A DNA stretch of 64,000 bases from Gemmiger sp. An194 (GTDB lineage: Bacteria > Bacillota > Clostridia > Oscillospirales > Ruminococcaceae), in contig NZ_NFKA01000003.1 of assembly GCF_002160145.1 (NCBI RefSeq), positions 1-64,000 on the forward strand, written 5' to 3'. Of this stretch, positions 8,632 through 16,705 are shown in pieces. The first letter of the stretch is position 1. The number at the start of each line of letters is the position of its first letter. The position numbers and the translations under genes were made by a program. The notes under the pieces were generated by a model. That model made no database searches and had not been told where the DNA came from. It saw nothing but the letters and a program-made list of their open reading frames with translations.

Positions 8632-8660
8632 ATGATACCAACCGCACCCCGAAAAATCAA
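8632..8660 (-). promoter_or_regulatory. Promoter of the xpaC-telA-lemA-TPM operon
   Basis: -35 TTGATT (8655-8660) and -10 TATCAT (8632-8637), separated by 17 bp, about 50 bp upstream of xpaC. Confidence 0.65.
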
Positions 8661-8710
8661 TGAACAGGGTGTTAAACCTCTTTAGTGAAAGAAAGTATTT
8701 TCCGCCCCGT

Positions 8711-9190
8711 TCACCCGAGAAACGGCCCCAGCGCCGCGCCCCAGGCGGCGGTCAGCCTGTCCGGGCTCCAGGCCGCGTTGGCCGGGCTGGTGCTGGGCAG
8801 CTTTACGGCGGGAATGCCGCTCACCGGCTGCAAAAACCGGCCGTACAGCGTGTACGCCGCCGCCCCGTTGCAGAACACCGCCTCGATGGGCGAAGCCTCC
8901 AGCACCCGTTTCAGATCCACCGGCACCGGGTCGCGGATGGTGGCATCCTGCGCGCCCTCGATGGTGCAGTGTTCCAGCACATCCCAGAGGGCCAGACCGT
9001 GGGTCAAAATCAGGGCTTTCTTTTCCTCCGCCGTGCCGGGCGTTTCGCACCTGCACAGCCTTGCCAGCAGCGGCCAGAACCGGTTGCGGGGGTGGCCGTA
9101 GTAAAAGCCCTCCTCCCAGCTTTTGGGGCTGGGCCAGCTGCCCAGGATCAGCGCCCGGCTTGCAGGGCCATACACCGGTTCAAAGCTCAT
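8711..9190 (-). CDS. Hypoxanthine (deoxyinosine)-DNA glycosylase, UDG superfamily
   Basis: Base-excision repair enzyme of 159 aa, typical for the compact UDG-superfamily hypoxanthine-DNA glycosylases (family 6). The active-site region reads ALILGSWPSPKSWEEGFYYG followed by HPRNRFWPLL; the Asn of HPRNRFW is the likely catalytic residue. A second conserved region (GLALWDVLEHC, then SIEAVFCNGAAAYTLY) carries the Asn-Gly before the C-terminal helix. It would remove hypoxanthine from deaminated adenine in DNA. The stop is 12 bp from the next start, and the downstream HAD gene on the same strand is unrelated. Fairly secure at family level; substrate range is inferred. Confidence 0.8.
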   Translation of the reverse strand: MSFEPVYGPASRALILGSWPSPKSWEEGFYYGHPRNRFWPLLARLCRCETPGTAEEKKALILTHGLALWDVLEHCTIEGAQDATIRDPVPVDLKRVLEASPIEAVFCNGAAAYTLYGRFLQPVSGIPAVKLPSTSPANAAWSPDRLTAAWGAALGPFLG

Positions 9191-9202
9191 GGAATTTCCC
9201 CC

Positions 9203-10000
9203 TTACTTCAAAAACAGCGCTTCCACCACCTGGCGCACGCCCTCCTCTTCCACGCCGGGGGCAATGTGCTTGGCGGCGGCTTTGGCCTTTTCCGAGCCGT
9301 TGGCCATACAGTACGAGCAGCCCGCCAGCTGCAGCATGGCCACGTCGTTGTCGTTGTCGCCCATGAAGACCAGCTCCTCCGGCTTCCAGCCGGTAATTTC
9401 CAGCAGCCGCTCCATGCCCCGGGCCTTGTCCACATCCGCCTGCATCACATCGTAGTAGCCGGGGCGGTAGGGCACGAATTTCAGGCCCAGATAACCGTAT
9501 TTTTCCTGGAAGTCCTCCACCTGCTCCGGCGGCAGAATGGCAAACGCCCCGAAGGGCATGCTTTCCAGATGGCGGTCCTGGTCCTCGCCGTCCAGCACGT
9601 ACTCGCCGTGGCCGGTGGCTTTTTTGTAAAACTCCCACATTGCCTTGTATTCCACATAGACGTAGTAGTTATCCTCAAAATTGAAGGCCAGCGGATAGTC
9701 GAAATCCTCGAAGAAGTCCACCAGGGCGTACATCTCCTCGGCGGTCAGGTCCTGGCTGTAGAGCAGCTTGCCCTGCCGGTCCAGAATCTGGGCGCCGTTG
9801 GCGCAGACCATGTAGTCCGGCTTGATGCCGCCCAGAATCTGCGGCTCGATGGCAAAGCTGGTGCGCCCGCTGGCGATGACCACCTTCACGCCCTTTTTCT
9901 GGGCCGCCTTCACCGCCGCGGCCACCGCCGGGCGGGCGCTGGGCTCGCCGTGGGCCACCAGAGTGCCGTCCACATCCAGAACGATTGCTTTATACTGCAT
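9203..10000 (-). CDS. Cof-type HAD-IIB phosphatase
   Basis: Haloacid dehalogenase-like hydrolase, 265 aa. Motif I is VLDVDGTL (about residues 7-14), motif II VIASGRT, a class IIB cap occupies roughly 80-190, and the C-terminal KPEELVFMGDNDNDVAMLQLAGCSYCMANG has the Cof-type metal-binding Asp residues. Such enzymes dephosphorylate sugar phosphates or cofactors such as PLP or FMN; the substrate cannot be read from sequence. It has its own promoter, divergent from azlC. A second Cof-type HAD gene lies at 11696-12550. Confidence 0.9.
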   Translation of the reverse strand: MQYKAIVLDVDGTLVAHGEPSARPAVAAAVKAAQKKGVKVVIASGRTSFAIEPQILGGIKPDYMVCANGAQILDRQGKLLYSQDLTAEEMYALVDFFEDFDYPLAFNFEDNYYVYVEYKAMWEFYKKATGHGEYVLDGEDQDRHLESMPFGAFAILPPEQVEDFQEKYGYLGLKFVPYRPGYYDVMQADVDKARGMERLLEITGWKPEELVFMGDNDNDVAMLQLAGCSYCMANGSEKAKAAAKHIAPGVEEEGVRQVVEALFLK

Positions 10001-10066
10001 ACTTCAAAATACCCCTCTTACTGTTGTTGCGCACCTCATAAACCGGTCCGTCTGATTCTGATTGTA

Positions 10067-10095
10067 ATTATAGGGCATTTGCCCGCCGGGGGCAA
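10067..10095 (-). promoter_or_regulatory. Promoter of the 9203-10000 HAD gene
   Basis: -35 TTGCCC (10090-10095) and -10 TATAAT (10067-10072) with 17 bp spacing on the minus strand. Confidence 0.6.
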
Positions 10096-10132
10096 GGCTG
10101 GCGGCAGGCCGGACCGGCCCGAAATTCCACTC

Positions 10133-10161
10133 TTTACTTCCCACCACTTTATTTGTATAAT
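10133..10161 (+). promoter_or_regulatory. azlCD promoter
   Basis: -35 TTTACT (10133-10138) and a perfect -10 TATAAT (10156-10161), 17 bp apart, about 40 bp upstream of the azlC start. Confidence 0.75.
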
Positions 10162-10199
10162 GTGATACAGCACTTTTGTTGTAAGGGGGATACACACCC

Positions 10200-10931
10200 A
10201 TGAAAGGGGAATACAGGGCAGGCCTTGCGGACGGGCTTGCCATCGGCATCGGTTATTTTTCGGTGAGCTTCACCTTCGGCATTCTGGCGGTGAAGGGCGG
10301 GCTTTCGGCGCTGACGGCCGGGCTCATCAGCCTGACCAATCTGACCAGTGCCGGGCAGTTCGCCGGGCTCACGGTGATCCTGGCCCACGGCTCGCTGGTG
10401 GAGCTGGCCCTCACCCAGCTGGTGATCAACCTGCGCTATGCGCTGATGAGCCTTTCGCTGAGCCAGCGGCTGGGGCCGGAGTTCACCACCCGGCGGCGGA
10501 TGACCATCGCCTTTGCCAACACCGACGAGATCTTCGCGGTGGCCATGGGACGCACCTCGCCGCTGACCCCGGCCTACATGTACGGCCTTGCCACCCTGCC
10601 CATTCTGGGCTGGACCCTGGGCACCCTGAGCGGCGCGGTGGCCAGCGGTCTTTTGAATGCGGCGGTGCGCAGCGCGCTGGGCGTGGCGCTCTACAGCATG
10701 TTCGTGGCCATTGTGGTGCCGCCCATGCGCCAGCTGAAAAGCGTGCGCATCGTGGTGGCGGCGGCAGTCATCGTCAGCTGCCTGATCGCCTGGGTGCCGC
10801 TGCTGAAATTCATCTCCAGCGGCTTTGCCATTATCGTAAGCACGCTGGCGGCGGCCGCGCTGGGGGCCTGGCTGTTCCCGGTGGACCTGGCGGACGAGCA
10901 GCCCGCTGAGAATGAGGAGGCAAACGCATGA
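10200..10931 (+). CDS. azlC: AzlC-family branched-chain amino acid exporter subunit
   Basis: Larger subunit of the AzlCD exporter, 243 aa, with the family N-terminus YRAGLADGLAIGIGYFSVSF and AzlC motifs such as NLTSAGQFAG, LVINLRYALMSLSLS and TDEIFAVAM. About five to seven membrane helices are visible. GTAAGGGGG precedes the ATG by about ten bases. It overlaps azlD by four bases (ATGA), as usual for this two-subunit transporter. The likely role is efflux of branched-chain or other hydrophobic amino acids. No linked Lrp-type regulator is visible. Confidence 0.93.
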   Translation: MKGEYRAGLADGLAIGIGYFSVSFTFGILAVKGGLSALTAGLISLTNLTSAGQFAGLTVILAHGSLVELALTQLVINLRYALMSLSLSQRLGPEFTTRRRMTIAFANTDEIFAVAMGRTSPLTPAYMYGLATLPILGWTLGTLSGAVASGLLNAAVRSALGVALYSMFVAIVVPPMRQLKSVRIVVAAAVIVSCLIAWVPLLKFISSGFAIIVSTLAAAALGAWLFPVDLADEQPAENEEANA

Positions 10932-11236
10932 GTCTTTTCTGGTATTTGCTGGTCATGGCGGGTGTGACCTATCTCATCCGCATGCTGCCGCTGACGCTGC
11001 TGCAAAAGAAGATTCAAAACCGGCGGCTGCGGTCCTTTTTGTTCTATGTGCCCTACGCCTGCCTTGCGGCCATGACCTTCCCGGCCATCCTCTCGGCCAC
11101 CGAAAGCCCGATCAGCGCCTTCGCGGCTCTGGTGGTGGCGGTAGCGGTGGGCTTCGCCGGGCGGGGCCTGGTCACGGTGGCCGCCTGCGCCTGCGTGACC
11201 GTCTTTGTGGTGGAGCGCCTGCTGACGCTGCTGTGA
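10928..11236 (+). CDS. azlD: AzlD-family branched-chain amino acid exporter small subunit
   Basis: 102-aa membrane protein with about four helices (starting near residues 5, 40, 57 and 78) and the family motif TYLIRMLPLTLLQ. It begins inside the azlC stop codon, so the two subunits are translationally coupled. It forms the membrane complex with AzlC. A strong bidirectional hairpin follows about 20 bp after the stop. Confidence 0.92.
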   Translation: MSLFWYLLVMAGVTYLIRMLPLTLLQKKIQNRRLRSFLFYVPYACLAAMTFPAILSATESPISAFAALVVAVAVGFAGRGLVTVAACACVTVFVVERLLTLL

Positions 11237-11256
11237 CTATTTTCAGGCAAAAAATA

Positions 11257-11303
11257 AAAACCGTGGAAGCCGGAAAAGGTCCGGTCTCCACGGTTTTATC
11301 TTT
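11257..11303. terminator. Bidirectional terminator between azlD and the ArsC/Spx-like gene
   Basis: Stem AAACCGTGGAAGCCGG / CCGGTCTCCACGGTTTT with loop AAAAGGT. T-rich on both strands, serving the two convergent genes. Confidence 0.85.
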
Positions 11304-11311
11304 TTAAAATA

Positions 11312-11662
11312 TCACAGCAGCTTGGCCCACTCCTCGGCCTTGAAGCCGGGGAACACACCCTTGTCGGTAACCAGAATCGGCCGCTTGACCAGCATGCCGT
11401 CGGTGGCCAGCAGGTCAAAAATCTCTGCGTCGGTCATGGCGGGCAGCTTGTCCTTCAGGCCCATGGACTTGTACAGCAGGCCGCTGGTGTTCACGAACTT
11501 TTTCACCGGCAGGCCGCTTCTGGCCTGCCAATCGGCCAGCTCGGCGGCGGTGGGGTTTTCCTCTTTAATGGGGCGGGCAGTATAGCTTGCACCCTGCTCG
11601 TCCAGCCACTTTTTCGCCTTCTGGCAGGTGGTGCATTTGTCGTAGCACACAAAGGTAATCAT
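11312..11662 (-). CDS. ArsC/Spx-family thioredoxin-fold protein
   Basis: 116-aa protein of the ArsC/Spx/YffB group. The N-terminal thioredoxin-like motif is CYDKCTTCQKAKKWL (about 7-21), with CTTC in the ArsC/Spx CxxC position. It continues with RPIKEENPTAAEL, SGLPVKKFVNTSGLLYKSMGL and the C-terminal KRPILVTDKGVFPGFKAEEW, the standard cis-Pro region. It lacks the arginine pattern needed to call a true arsenate reductase and has no ars neighbours, so it may be a Spx-like redox protein. The family is certain, the function less so. Confidence 0.82.
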   Translation of the reverse strand: MITFVCYDKCTTCQKAKKWLDEQGASYTARPIKEENPTAAELADWQARSGLPVKKFVNTSGLLYKSMGLKDKLPAMTDAEIFDLLATDGMLVKRPILVTDKGVFPGFKAEEWAKLL

Positions 11663-11695
11663 GGTGTTTCTCCTCTTTTCTCAGAACCGGTCGGC

Positions 11696-12550
11696 TCAGA
11701 ACAAAAACTCTTCCTCCGGGGGCAGCTCCACCTCTTCGCCGAAGATGAACTTCTCCACCGCCAGGCCCACGCCGTCGTGGTTGTTGTCGGCGGTGACCCA
11801 GGTAGCCGCCTGCTTGACCTGCGGCACCGCGTTGCCCATGGCGATGCCCACGCCCGCCAGCTTGATCATGGAGATATCGTTCCAGCCGTCGCCGCAGGCC
11901 ATCAGGTTTTCCTCGGTCAGGCCCAGGATGGTGAGCAGCGCCCGCAGGCTCTGGGCCTTCTCGATGCCCAGGGGCATGATCTCCAGAAAATACGGCATGC
12001 TCTTGTAGATGGAAAGCTTGCCCGCGAACTTACGCTGCATGTGCTCCTCCACGTGGGCGATCTGGTCCGGGTCCTTGCTCAGCAGGATCTTGTTCACATC
12101 GAAGTCGATGAAGCTGCCCAGATCCTCCACCTGGATCGCCGGAACCCGGCAGGTGAAGCACTCCAGCTGCACGAATTCATCCTCGGGGTGCTCGGTGATC
12201 ACGCCCTCGCTGTTGTAGCTCATGGCAACCGCGCCCGCGGCCCGGGCCTCGTCGCACACCGGCTTCACCAGCTCAGGGGGAAAGACCTCCTGGGCCACCA
12301 CCTTGCCGGTGGCGCAGTCCTGAATGCAGCCGCCGTTGTAGCTCAGGATGTAACCGCCCAGCTTGTCCAGCTCCAGCTCCTTGGCCAGATACTGCACGCC
12401 CACGGTGGGCCGGCCGCTGGCCAGCACGATGCGCACGCCCGCGGCGGCCGCCCGCTGCAGCGCGGCGCGGGTGCGGGGGGTGATCTCCTTTTTGGTATTG
12501 GTCAGGGTGCCGTCCAAATCCAGCGCCAGTACTTTGATGGTATCGTTCAT
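11696..12550 (-). CDS. Cof-type HAD-IIB phosphatase (second copy)
   Basis: HAD-IIB hydrolase, 284 aa. Motif I is LALDLDGTLTN (about 9-19), motif II VLASGRPT, cap domain about 85-195, motif III/IV ENLMACGDGWNDISMIKLAGVGIAMGN. It is distinct in sequence from the copy at 9203-10000. The C-terminus is acidic (EEVELPPEEEFLF). A phosphatase acting on a small phosphorylated metabolite is likely. It is transcribed away from the MITE-like repeat at 12614-12785, which occupies its upstream region, so its promoter is either inside or next to that element. Confidence 0.9.
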   Translation of the reverse strand: MNDTIKVLALDLDGTLTNTKKEITPRTRAALQRAAAAGVRIVLASGRPTVGVQYLAKELELDKLGGYILSYNGGCIQDCATGKVVAQEVFPPELVKPVCDEARAAGAVAMSYNSEGVITEHPEDEFVQLECFTCRVPAIQVEDLGSFIDFDVNKILLSKDPDQIAHVEEHMQRKFAGKLSIYKSMPYFLEIMPLGIEKAQSLRALLTILGLTEENLMACGDGWNDISMIKLAGVGIAMGNAVPQVKQAATWVTADNNHDGVGLAVEKFIFGEEVELPPEEEFLF

Positions 12551-12613
12551 GGCAGTTTCTCCTGTTGGTTAAGGCCCCCGCCGCCCGGGCAGCGGGGGCC
12601 GGGAAATGTCTTA

Positions 12614-12785
12614 GGCAATACCGCACAATTCACACCGAACGGTTCAGGCGGCGTATCACGCCAAAATTTTCCGCGCTATTTTCCAAAAATGCTCGCCAAT
12701 CCACTAAGGATTGGCTGCGCTTTTTGCTTCATATCACAAAAAATTTTCCGGCGTGCTCCACCACCTGGAATTGTGCGGTATTGCC
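12614..12785. mobile_element. MITE-like element, copy A (172 bp, perfect 18-bp TIRs)
   Basis: Begins GGCAATACCGCACAATTC and ends with the exact reverse complement of that 18-mer. Internally it carries a hairpin (GCCAATCC/GGATTGGC arms, about 12691-12712) and two AAAATTTTCCG blocks. Copies B (34291-34472) and C (55546-55717, inverted) align along the whole length. It encodes no protein and has no obvious target-site duplication. It lies between a HAD gene and dsdA. Confidence 0.85.
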
Positions 12786-12943
12786 CTCACTTTTCCCATT
12801 GTAGCGAAAAGAAGTGCGCTTGAAAAGCCTTTTTGCCGCAATTTCACGCCTTCTCGCTCCAAACTTTTGCCCGCCGGGGGCCGTTTTTCTGTGCCATCTG
12901 CCCGCACCGGGGGCAAGGGGCAAATTTTTTTTGCTTTGCCCCA

Positions 12944-12972
12944 TTGACATTTAACAGGCGTTTATCTATAAT
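12944..12972 (+). promoter_or_regulatory. dsdA promoter
   Basis: Consensus -35 TTGACA (12944-12949) and -10 TATAAT (12967-12972) with 17 bp spacing. This is about the strongest sigma-A-like promoter in the window, 55 bp upstream of dsdA. Confidence 0.88.
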
Positions 12973-13027
12973 GAACATACAGTTGAACAACCGTTAATTA
13001 TTTTTAAACTTTACAGGAGGGACCCTT

Positions 13028-14368
13028 ATGATCGATGTACAGGCAGCCATTGCAGCAAACCCCGCTCTGGGCCGGGTGGCCCGCGCCGAAGAGACGGTCT
13101 GGATCAACCCGCTCCATCTGCCCGTGGAAATGACCGACGGGCTGTGCCAGCTGGTGGTGCCGGACGCAGCCATTGACGATGCCGAGGCCCGGCTGGCCCG
13201 GTTTGCGCCCTTCATCCGCCGCCGCTTTCCGGAGACCGAGCCCACCGGCGGGCTGATCGAATCGCCGCTGGAGGACATCCCCCGCATGCAGCAGACGCTG
13301 GAGCGGGAATATCACTGCACCATCCCCGGCCGTCTGATGCTCAAGATGGACAGCCACCTGGCCATTGCCGGCTCGGTGAAGGCCCGGGGCGGCATCTACG
13401 AGGTGCTCAAGCATGCCGAGGACCTGGCCATCGCCGCGGGAAAGCTCGCCCTCACCGACGATTACGCCAAGCTGGACAGCGAGGAGATGCGGGCCTTCTT
13501 CCGCCAGTACACGGTGCAGGTGGGCTCCACCGGCAACCTGGGCATGTCGATCGGCATTATGAGCGCGGCGTTGGGCTTCCGGGTGAAGGTGCACATGTCC
13601 GCCGAGGCCAAGCAGTGGAAGAAGGACCTGCTGCGCAGCCACGGGGTGGAGGTGCTGGAATACAGCGGCGACTATTCCAGGGCGGTGGCCGAGGGCCGGA
13701 CCAACTCGGACAAAGACCCCATGAGCTATTTTGTGGACGATGAAAAATCCGTGGACCTGTTTCTGGGCTACGCGGTAGCGGCCCGCCGGCTGAAAAAGCA
13801 GCTGGACGACCGGGGCATTGTGGTGGACGCGGCCCATCCCCTGATCGTCTACCTGCCCACCGGTGTGGGCGGCGCGCCCGGCGGCATCACCTACGGCCTC
13901 AAGCGGCTGTTTAAAAATAATGTACACTGCTTTCTGGTGGAGCCCACCCAGTGCCCCTCGGTGCTGCTGGGCATGGCCACCAGGCAGTATGAGAAGGCCA
14001 ATGTGCGCCACTTCGGGCTTTCCGGCAAAACCCATGCGGACGGCCTGGCCTGCGCTTCTCCCTCCAGCTTTGTGACCCGGGTACTGGGCAATCTGGTCAG
14101 CGGCGACTTCACGGTGGCGGACGCCAACCTTTACAACTACCTGCGTCTGCTGGATGCCAGCGAGGGCAAGCGGATCGAGCCCTCCAGCTGCGCGGCCTTC
14201 GCGGGCCCCCGTGGCCTGCTGACTTTGCCCGGCAGCCGGGATTACTGCGCCGCCCACGACCTGACCGAACAGGTGCTCAACAACAGCGTGCAGATCGCCT
14301 GGGCCACCGGCGGCCGTCTGGTGCCCGCCGAAATCTGGGAGCAATATCTGGCCACCGTGCTGGACTGA
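13028..14368 (+). CDS. dsdA: D-serine ammonia-lyase (dehydratase)
   Basis: PLP enzyme converting D-serine to pyruvate and ammonia, 446 aa, full length for DsdA. The PLP lysine is K118 in HLAIAGSVKARGG. STGNLGMSIG matches the phosphate-side loop, then HMSAEAKQWKKDLLRSHG, TGVGGAPGGITYG and SCAAFAGP near the C-terminus. AGGAGGGACC lies just upstream of ATG 13028. A consensus promoter drives it, and it is followed after 69 bp by an XRE-cupin regulator with its own promoter-like elements. D-serine detoxification or use of cell-wall-derived D-serine is the probable role. Confidence 0.95.
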   Translation: MIDVQAAIAANPALGRVARAEETVWINPLHLPVEMTDGLCQLVVPDAAIDDAEARLARFAPFIRRRFPETEPTGGLIESPLEDIPRMQQTLEREYHCTIPGRLMLKMDSHLAIAGSVKARGGIYEVLKHAEDLAIAAGKLALTDDYAKLDSEEMRAFFRQYTVQVGSTGNLGMSIGIMSAALGFRVKVHMSAEAKQWKKDLLRSHGVEVLEYSGDYSRAVAEGRTNSDKDPMSYFVDDEKSVDLFLGYAVAARRLKKQLDDRGIVVDAAHPLIVYLPTGVGGAPGGITYGLKRLFKNNVHCFLVEPTQCPSVLLGMATRQYEKANVRHFGLSGKTHADGLACASPSSFVTRVLGNLVSGDFTVADANLYNYLRLLDASEGKRIEPSSCAAFAGPRGLLTLPGSRDYCAAHDLTEQVLNNSVQIAWATGGRLVPAEIWEQYLATVLD

Positions 14369-14396
14369 GCGGCTTTTCCCTCCGGCGGGTTTGTGG

Positions 14397-14423
14397 TATA
14401 ATCAGTTCTGTTACCAACAGAAC
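14397..14423 (+). promoter_or_regulatory. -10 box and palindromic operator candidate of the XRE-cupin gene
   Basis: -10 TATAAT at 14397-14402 (the -35, TTTTCC, is weak). Immediately downstream is GTTCTGTT-ACC-AACAGAAC (14405-14423), a perfect 8-bp inverted repeat ending just before the GGAGGG ribosome site. This position suits autorepression by the encoded HTH protein. Confidence 0.6.
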
Positions 14424-14437
14424 GGAGGGACGCTGGC

Positions 14438-14992
14438 ATGGAGGAAGAACTGAAGATCGGGCGGAAGGTGCAGCAGTTCCGCAAGCAGAGCGGGCTGAGC
14501 CTGCGGGAGCTGGCCGCCCGGGTGGAGCTGAGCCCCTCGATGCTCAGCCAGATCGAGAACGGTGCGGTGAATCCCTCCATCAATACCTTAAAGAACATTG
14601 CCCAGGCGCTGCGGGTGCCCCTGTTCCGCTTTTTCAAGGAGGAGCCCCCCGCCGAGCGGCTGATCGTGCGCCGGGGCGAGAACCGGATCATCGGCCATCC
14701 CGGCGAGCAGGTGCTGTACAAGCTGCTCACCCCCACCGTGGACTGCGCCATTGAATTCTGCCTGATGGAGCTGCCTGCCCACACTGCCTCCTCGGAGGCG
14801 GACCGGGAGCACACCGGCGAGGAGGTCACCTATGTGATCAGCGGTCAGGCGGAGCTGCATCTGCAGGGCAGCGTGTACCGGCTGACCGCCGGGGACTCGG
14901 TGCAGATCCCACCCTCCACGCCCCACCGGTGGGTGAATGATTCCGATGAGGAATTCCGGGCGGTGTTCGCCATCACCCCGCCCAGTTTTTAA
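14438..14992 (+). CDS. XRE-family regulator with C-terminal cupin domain
   Basis: 184-aa transcription factor. N-terminal HTH (about 6-62) includes QFRKQSGLSLRELAARVELSPSMLSQIENG; C-terminal cupin_2 (about 110-180) includes HTGEEVTYVISGQAELHLQG and GDSVQIPPSTPHRWVN. Proteins of this build sense small metabolites through the cupin barrel and often regulate amino-acid or polyamine genes. Adjacency to dsdA suggests response to an amino acid, but this is inference. The palindrome between its -10 and its start is a likely autoregulatory site. Confidence 0.9.
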   Translation: MEEELKIGRKVQQFRKQSGLSLRELAARVELSPSMLSQIENGAVNPSINTLKNIAQALRVPLFRFFKEEPPAERLIVRRGENRIIGHPGEQVLYKLLTPTVDCAIEFCLMELPAHTASSEADREHTGEEVTYVISGQAELHLQGSVYRLTAGDSVQIPPSTPHRWVNDSDEEFRAVFAITPPSF

Positions 14993-14998
14993 AACAGC

Positions 14999-15040
14999 AA
15001 AGCCGCCCCTTGCAAAAAACGCAAGGGGCGGCTTTTTGTT
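14999..15040. terminator. Strong bidirectional terminator
   Basis: AAAGCCGCCCCTTGC / GCAAGGGGCGGCTTT stem with AAAAAAC loop and a T run, between the convergent XRE-cupin and acyltransferase-fusion genes. Confidence 0.9.
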
Positions 15041-15059
15041 TGCCCGGCGTAAATTATGT

Positions 15060-16559
15060 TCAAAGCTCGGTGACCGTCCGGTGCACGCCCTGGGGGGCAT
15101 AGCACAGCAGGTCCCCGATTCCGATGTAGTCACACAGCAGGAACAGAATGGACAGCCACATCTCGGTGCCCATCAGGGTGGGGTTGTCCCGCAGCTGAAG
15201 GGTGAAGGAATAGCCCTTCTCCTCCTCCCAGTTGTCCAGAATCTTTTTCACCCATTGCAGCGCCCATTCCCGGCCCTCTTCATACCGGTGGTCCGTCTGC
15301 TTTTTGCACAGCCAGAGCGGATGGATCACATCCAGCACATTGCAGGCGGTGCCGTTTTTTTCGCCGAAATAACGGGGGTCCGCCGCATGCTTCAGTACAT
15401 AGTCGATGGTCTGTTCGGGATAGGGCAGCGGGCGGCCAAACTGGGCATAGGTACCCCGGGTCAGGCGGTAAAATCCGTTCACCGTTTCCATGGCATTGGC
15501 GCTGCCCCACATTCCCGTCTGGGGGTTCGCGTGTTCATCCAGCCAGGCAAACAGGGTGTCCAGGTCTGCCTTTTGGCCGAAGTATTTCTGGTTCTGGTAG
15601 AAGGCCGTTCCCAGGCAGTCGATGCAGTGCCCCGCGTGCCAGGTCTGCGCGCTCCAGTCAAAGCCCTCCAGATATTCCCTCAGCCGCTGGCCGGTGTACT
15701 GCTCCGCCGCCCGGTAGGCATGGGGCAGATGTCCGCCCATCACCTCCATGGCATAGCCCAGGCACAGCACCGGATATTCGATTTCCTCCTCCTGCATCCG
15801 GCCCATGGTCTGCAGCAGCGCCGCGGGCTCCATCAGGGGATTGGGCTTGCGGAACATGGCAAGCAGCTCCGCCGCGTCGCACCAGGCCCGCACCGGGGGC
15901 TGGTTGTCCGAGGTGTCCACATAGCCGCCGTTTACAATGTGGCTCTTCACCAGCGTTTCCAGCTGCCGGTCCACCTTGCGGCACAGCTGCGCCAGCGGCT
16001 CCCGGAAATATTCCCGGATGCGGTTCTTCAGCACCCGGGCCGGATTTCCGCCCACGATGCTATACTCCGGCACATCCTTTGTGACCACCGCGCCCGCGGC
16101 CACGATGCTGTGGGCTCCCACATGGATGCCGTCCAGCACAATGGCCTGGGCGCCGATCCACACATCGTCCCCCACGGTGATGCCCTCGGCCGTCAGGCCC
16201 TGCCGGGTGATGGGAAGAAAAATATCCCCGTGGGCATGGTTTTCCGCGATCAGGTTCGCCCGGGGCGCAATGCGCACGTTGTCCCCCAGCCGGATCTCCC
16301 CCTGCAGGTAGGCCATGGGATTGATGGAGCAGTTGTCCCCCATGGTGACGGCCGCCTGGCGCAGCAGAGCGTCCGCGGCCACAATGCAGTCGTCGCCCGC
16401 CCGGAGGGTGGCGTTACTGAACACCGCGTCCGGCGAAATATAGCAGTTTTCTCCAAACCGGCAGCCGGTTTGCTCCAGCTGCTGCTGCAGCTCCAGCTGC
16501 TCGGGGGTGTTTCGGTCTTCAATGGTCCAGGGAATATAGTCTTCGGCGCGCTTTGGCAT
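15060..16559 (-). CDS. LbH (hexapeptide) acyltransferase fused to a large helical domain
   Basis: 499-aa protein in two parts. Residues about 20-175 are a left-handed beta-helix acyltransferase of the maltose/galactoside O-acetyltransferase type, with hexapeptide repeats, the insertion-loop His of [22 protein letters not shown]-like [19 protein letters not shown] and the ending [12 protein letters not shown]. The following 320 residues (rich in Trp, Tyr and His) resemble an alpha/alpha-toroid of the prenyltransferase or glycosidase kind, for example [20 protein letters not shown] and [17 protein letters not shown]. The start is ATG 16559 (AGGATGG upstream). Isolated gene, flanked by terminators. 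The acyltransferase part is secure; the C-terminal function is unknown. Confidence 0.7.
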   Translation of the reverse strand: MPKRAEDYIPWTIEDRNTPEQLELQQQLEQTGCRFGENCYISPDAVFSNATLRAGDDCIVAADALLRQAAVTMGDNCSINPMAYLQGEIRLGDNVRIAPRANLIAENHAHGDIFLPITRQGLTAEGITVGDDVWIGAQAIVLDGIHVGAHSIVAAGAVVTKDVPEYSIVGGNPARVLKNRIREYFREPLAQLCRKVDRQLETLVKSHIVNGGYVDTSDNQPPVRAWCDAAELLAMFRKPNPLMEPAALLQTMGRMQEEEIEYPVLCLGYAMEVMGGHLPHAYRAAEQYTGQRLREYLEGFDWSAQTWHAGHCIDCLGTAFYQNQKYFGQKADLDTLFAWLDEHANPQTGMWGSANAMETVNGFYRLTRGTYAQFGRPLPYPEQTIDYVLKHAADPRYFGEKNGTACNVLDVIHPLWLCKKQTDHRYEEGREWALQWVKKILDNWEEEKGYSFTLQLRDNPTLMGTEMWLSILFLLCDYIGIGDLLCYAPQGVHRTVTEL

Positions 16560-16622
16560 GGGTCCCATCCTTTTCTTTTTTTCTGATTGTAGCACAGCAC
16601 AGCGCAAAAGAAAAGCATACAA

Positions 16623-16687
16623 AAAAGCCGGTGTGGCTTATGCCACGCCGGCGAAAAAAGGGGGCTGCTGCAATGCAGCAGCCCCCG
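16623..16687 (-). terminator. Tandem terminator hairpins downstream of nagA
   Basis: Hairpin 1 at 16660-16686 (GGGGGCTGCTGC/GCAGCAGCCCCC) followed on the minus strand by TTTTTT. Hairpin 2 at 16627-16652 (GCCGGTGTGGC/GCCACGCCGGC) also followed by TTTTTT. Confidence 0.85.
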
Positions 16688-16705
16688 AATGCTTCCGAGG
16701 AAAAA

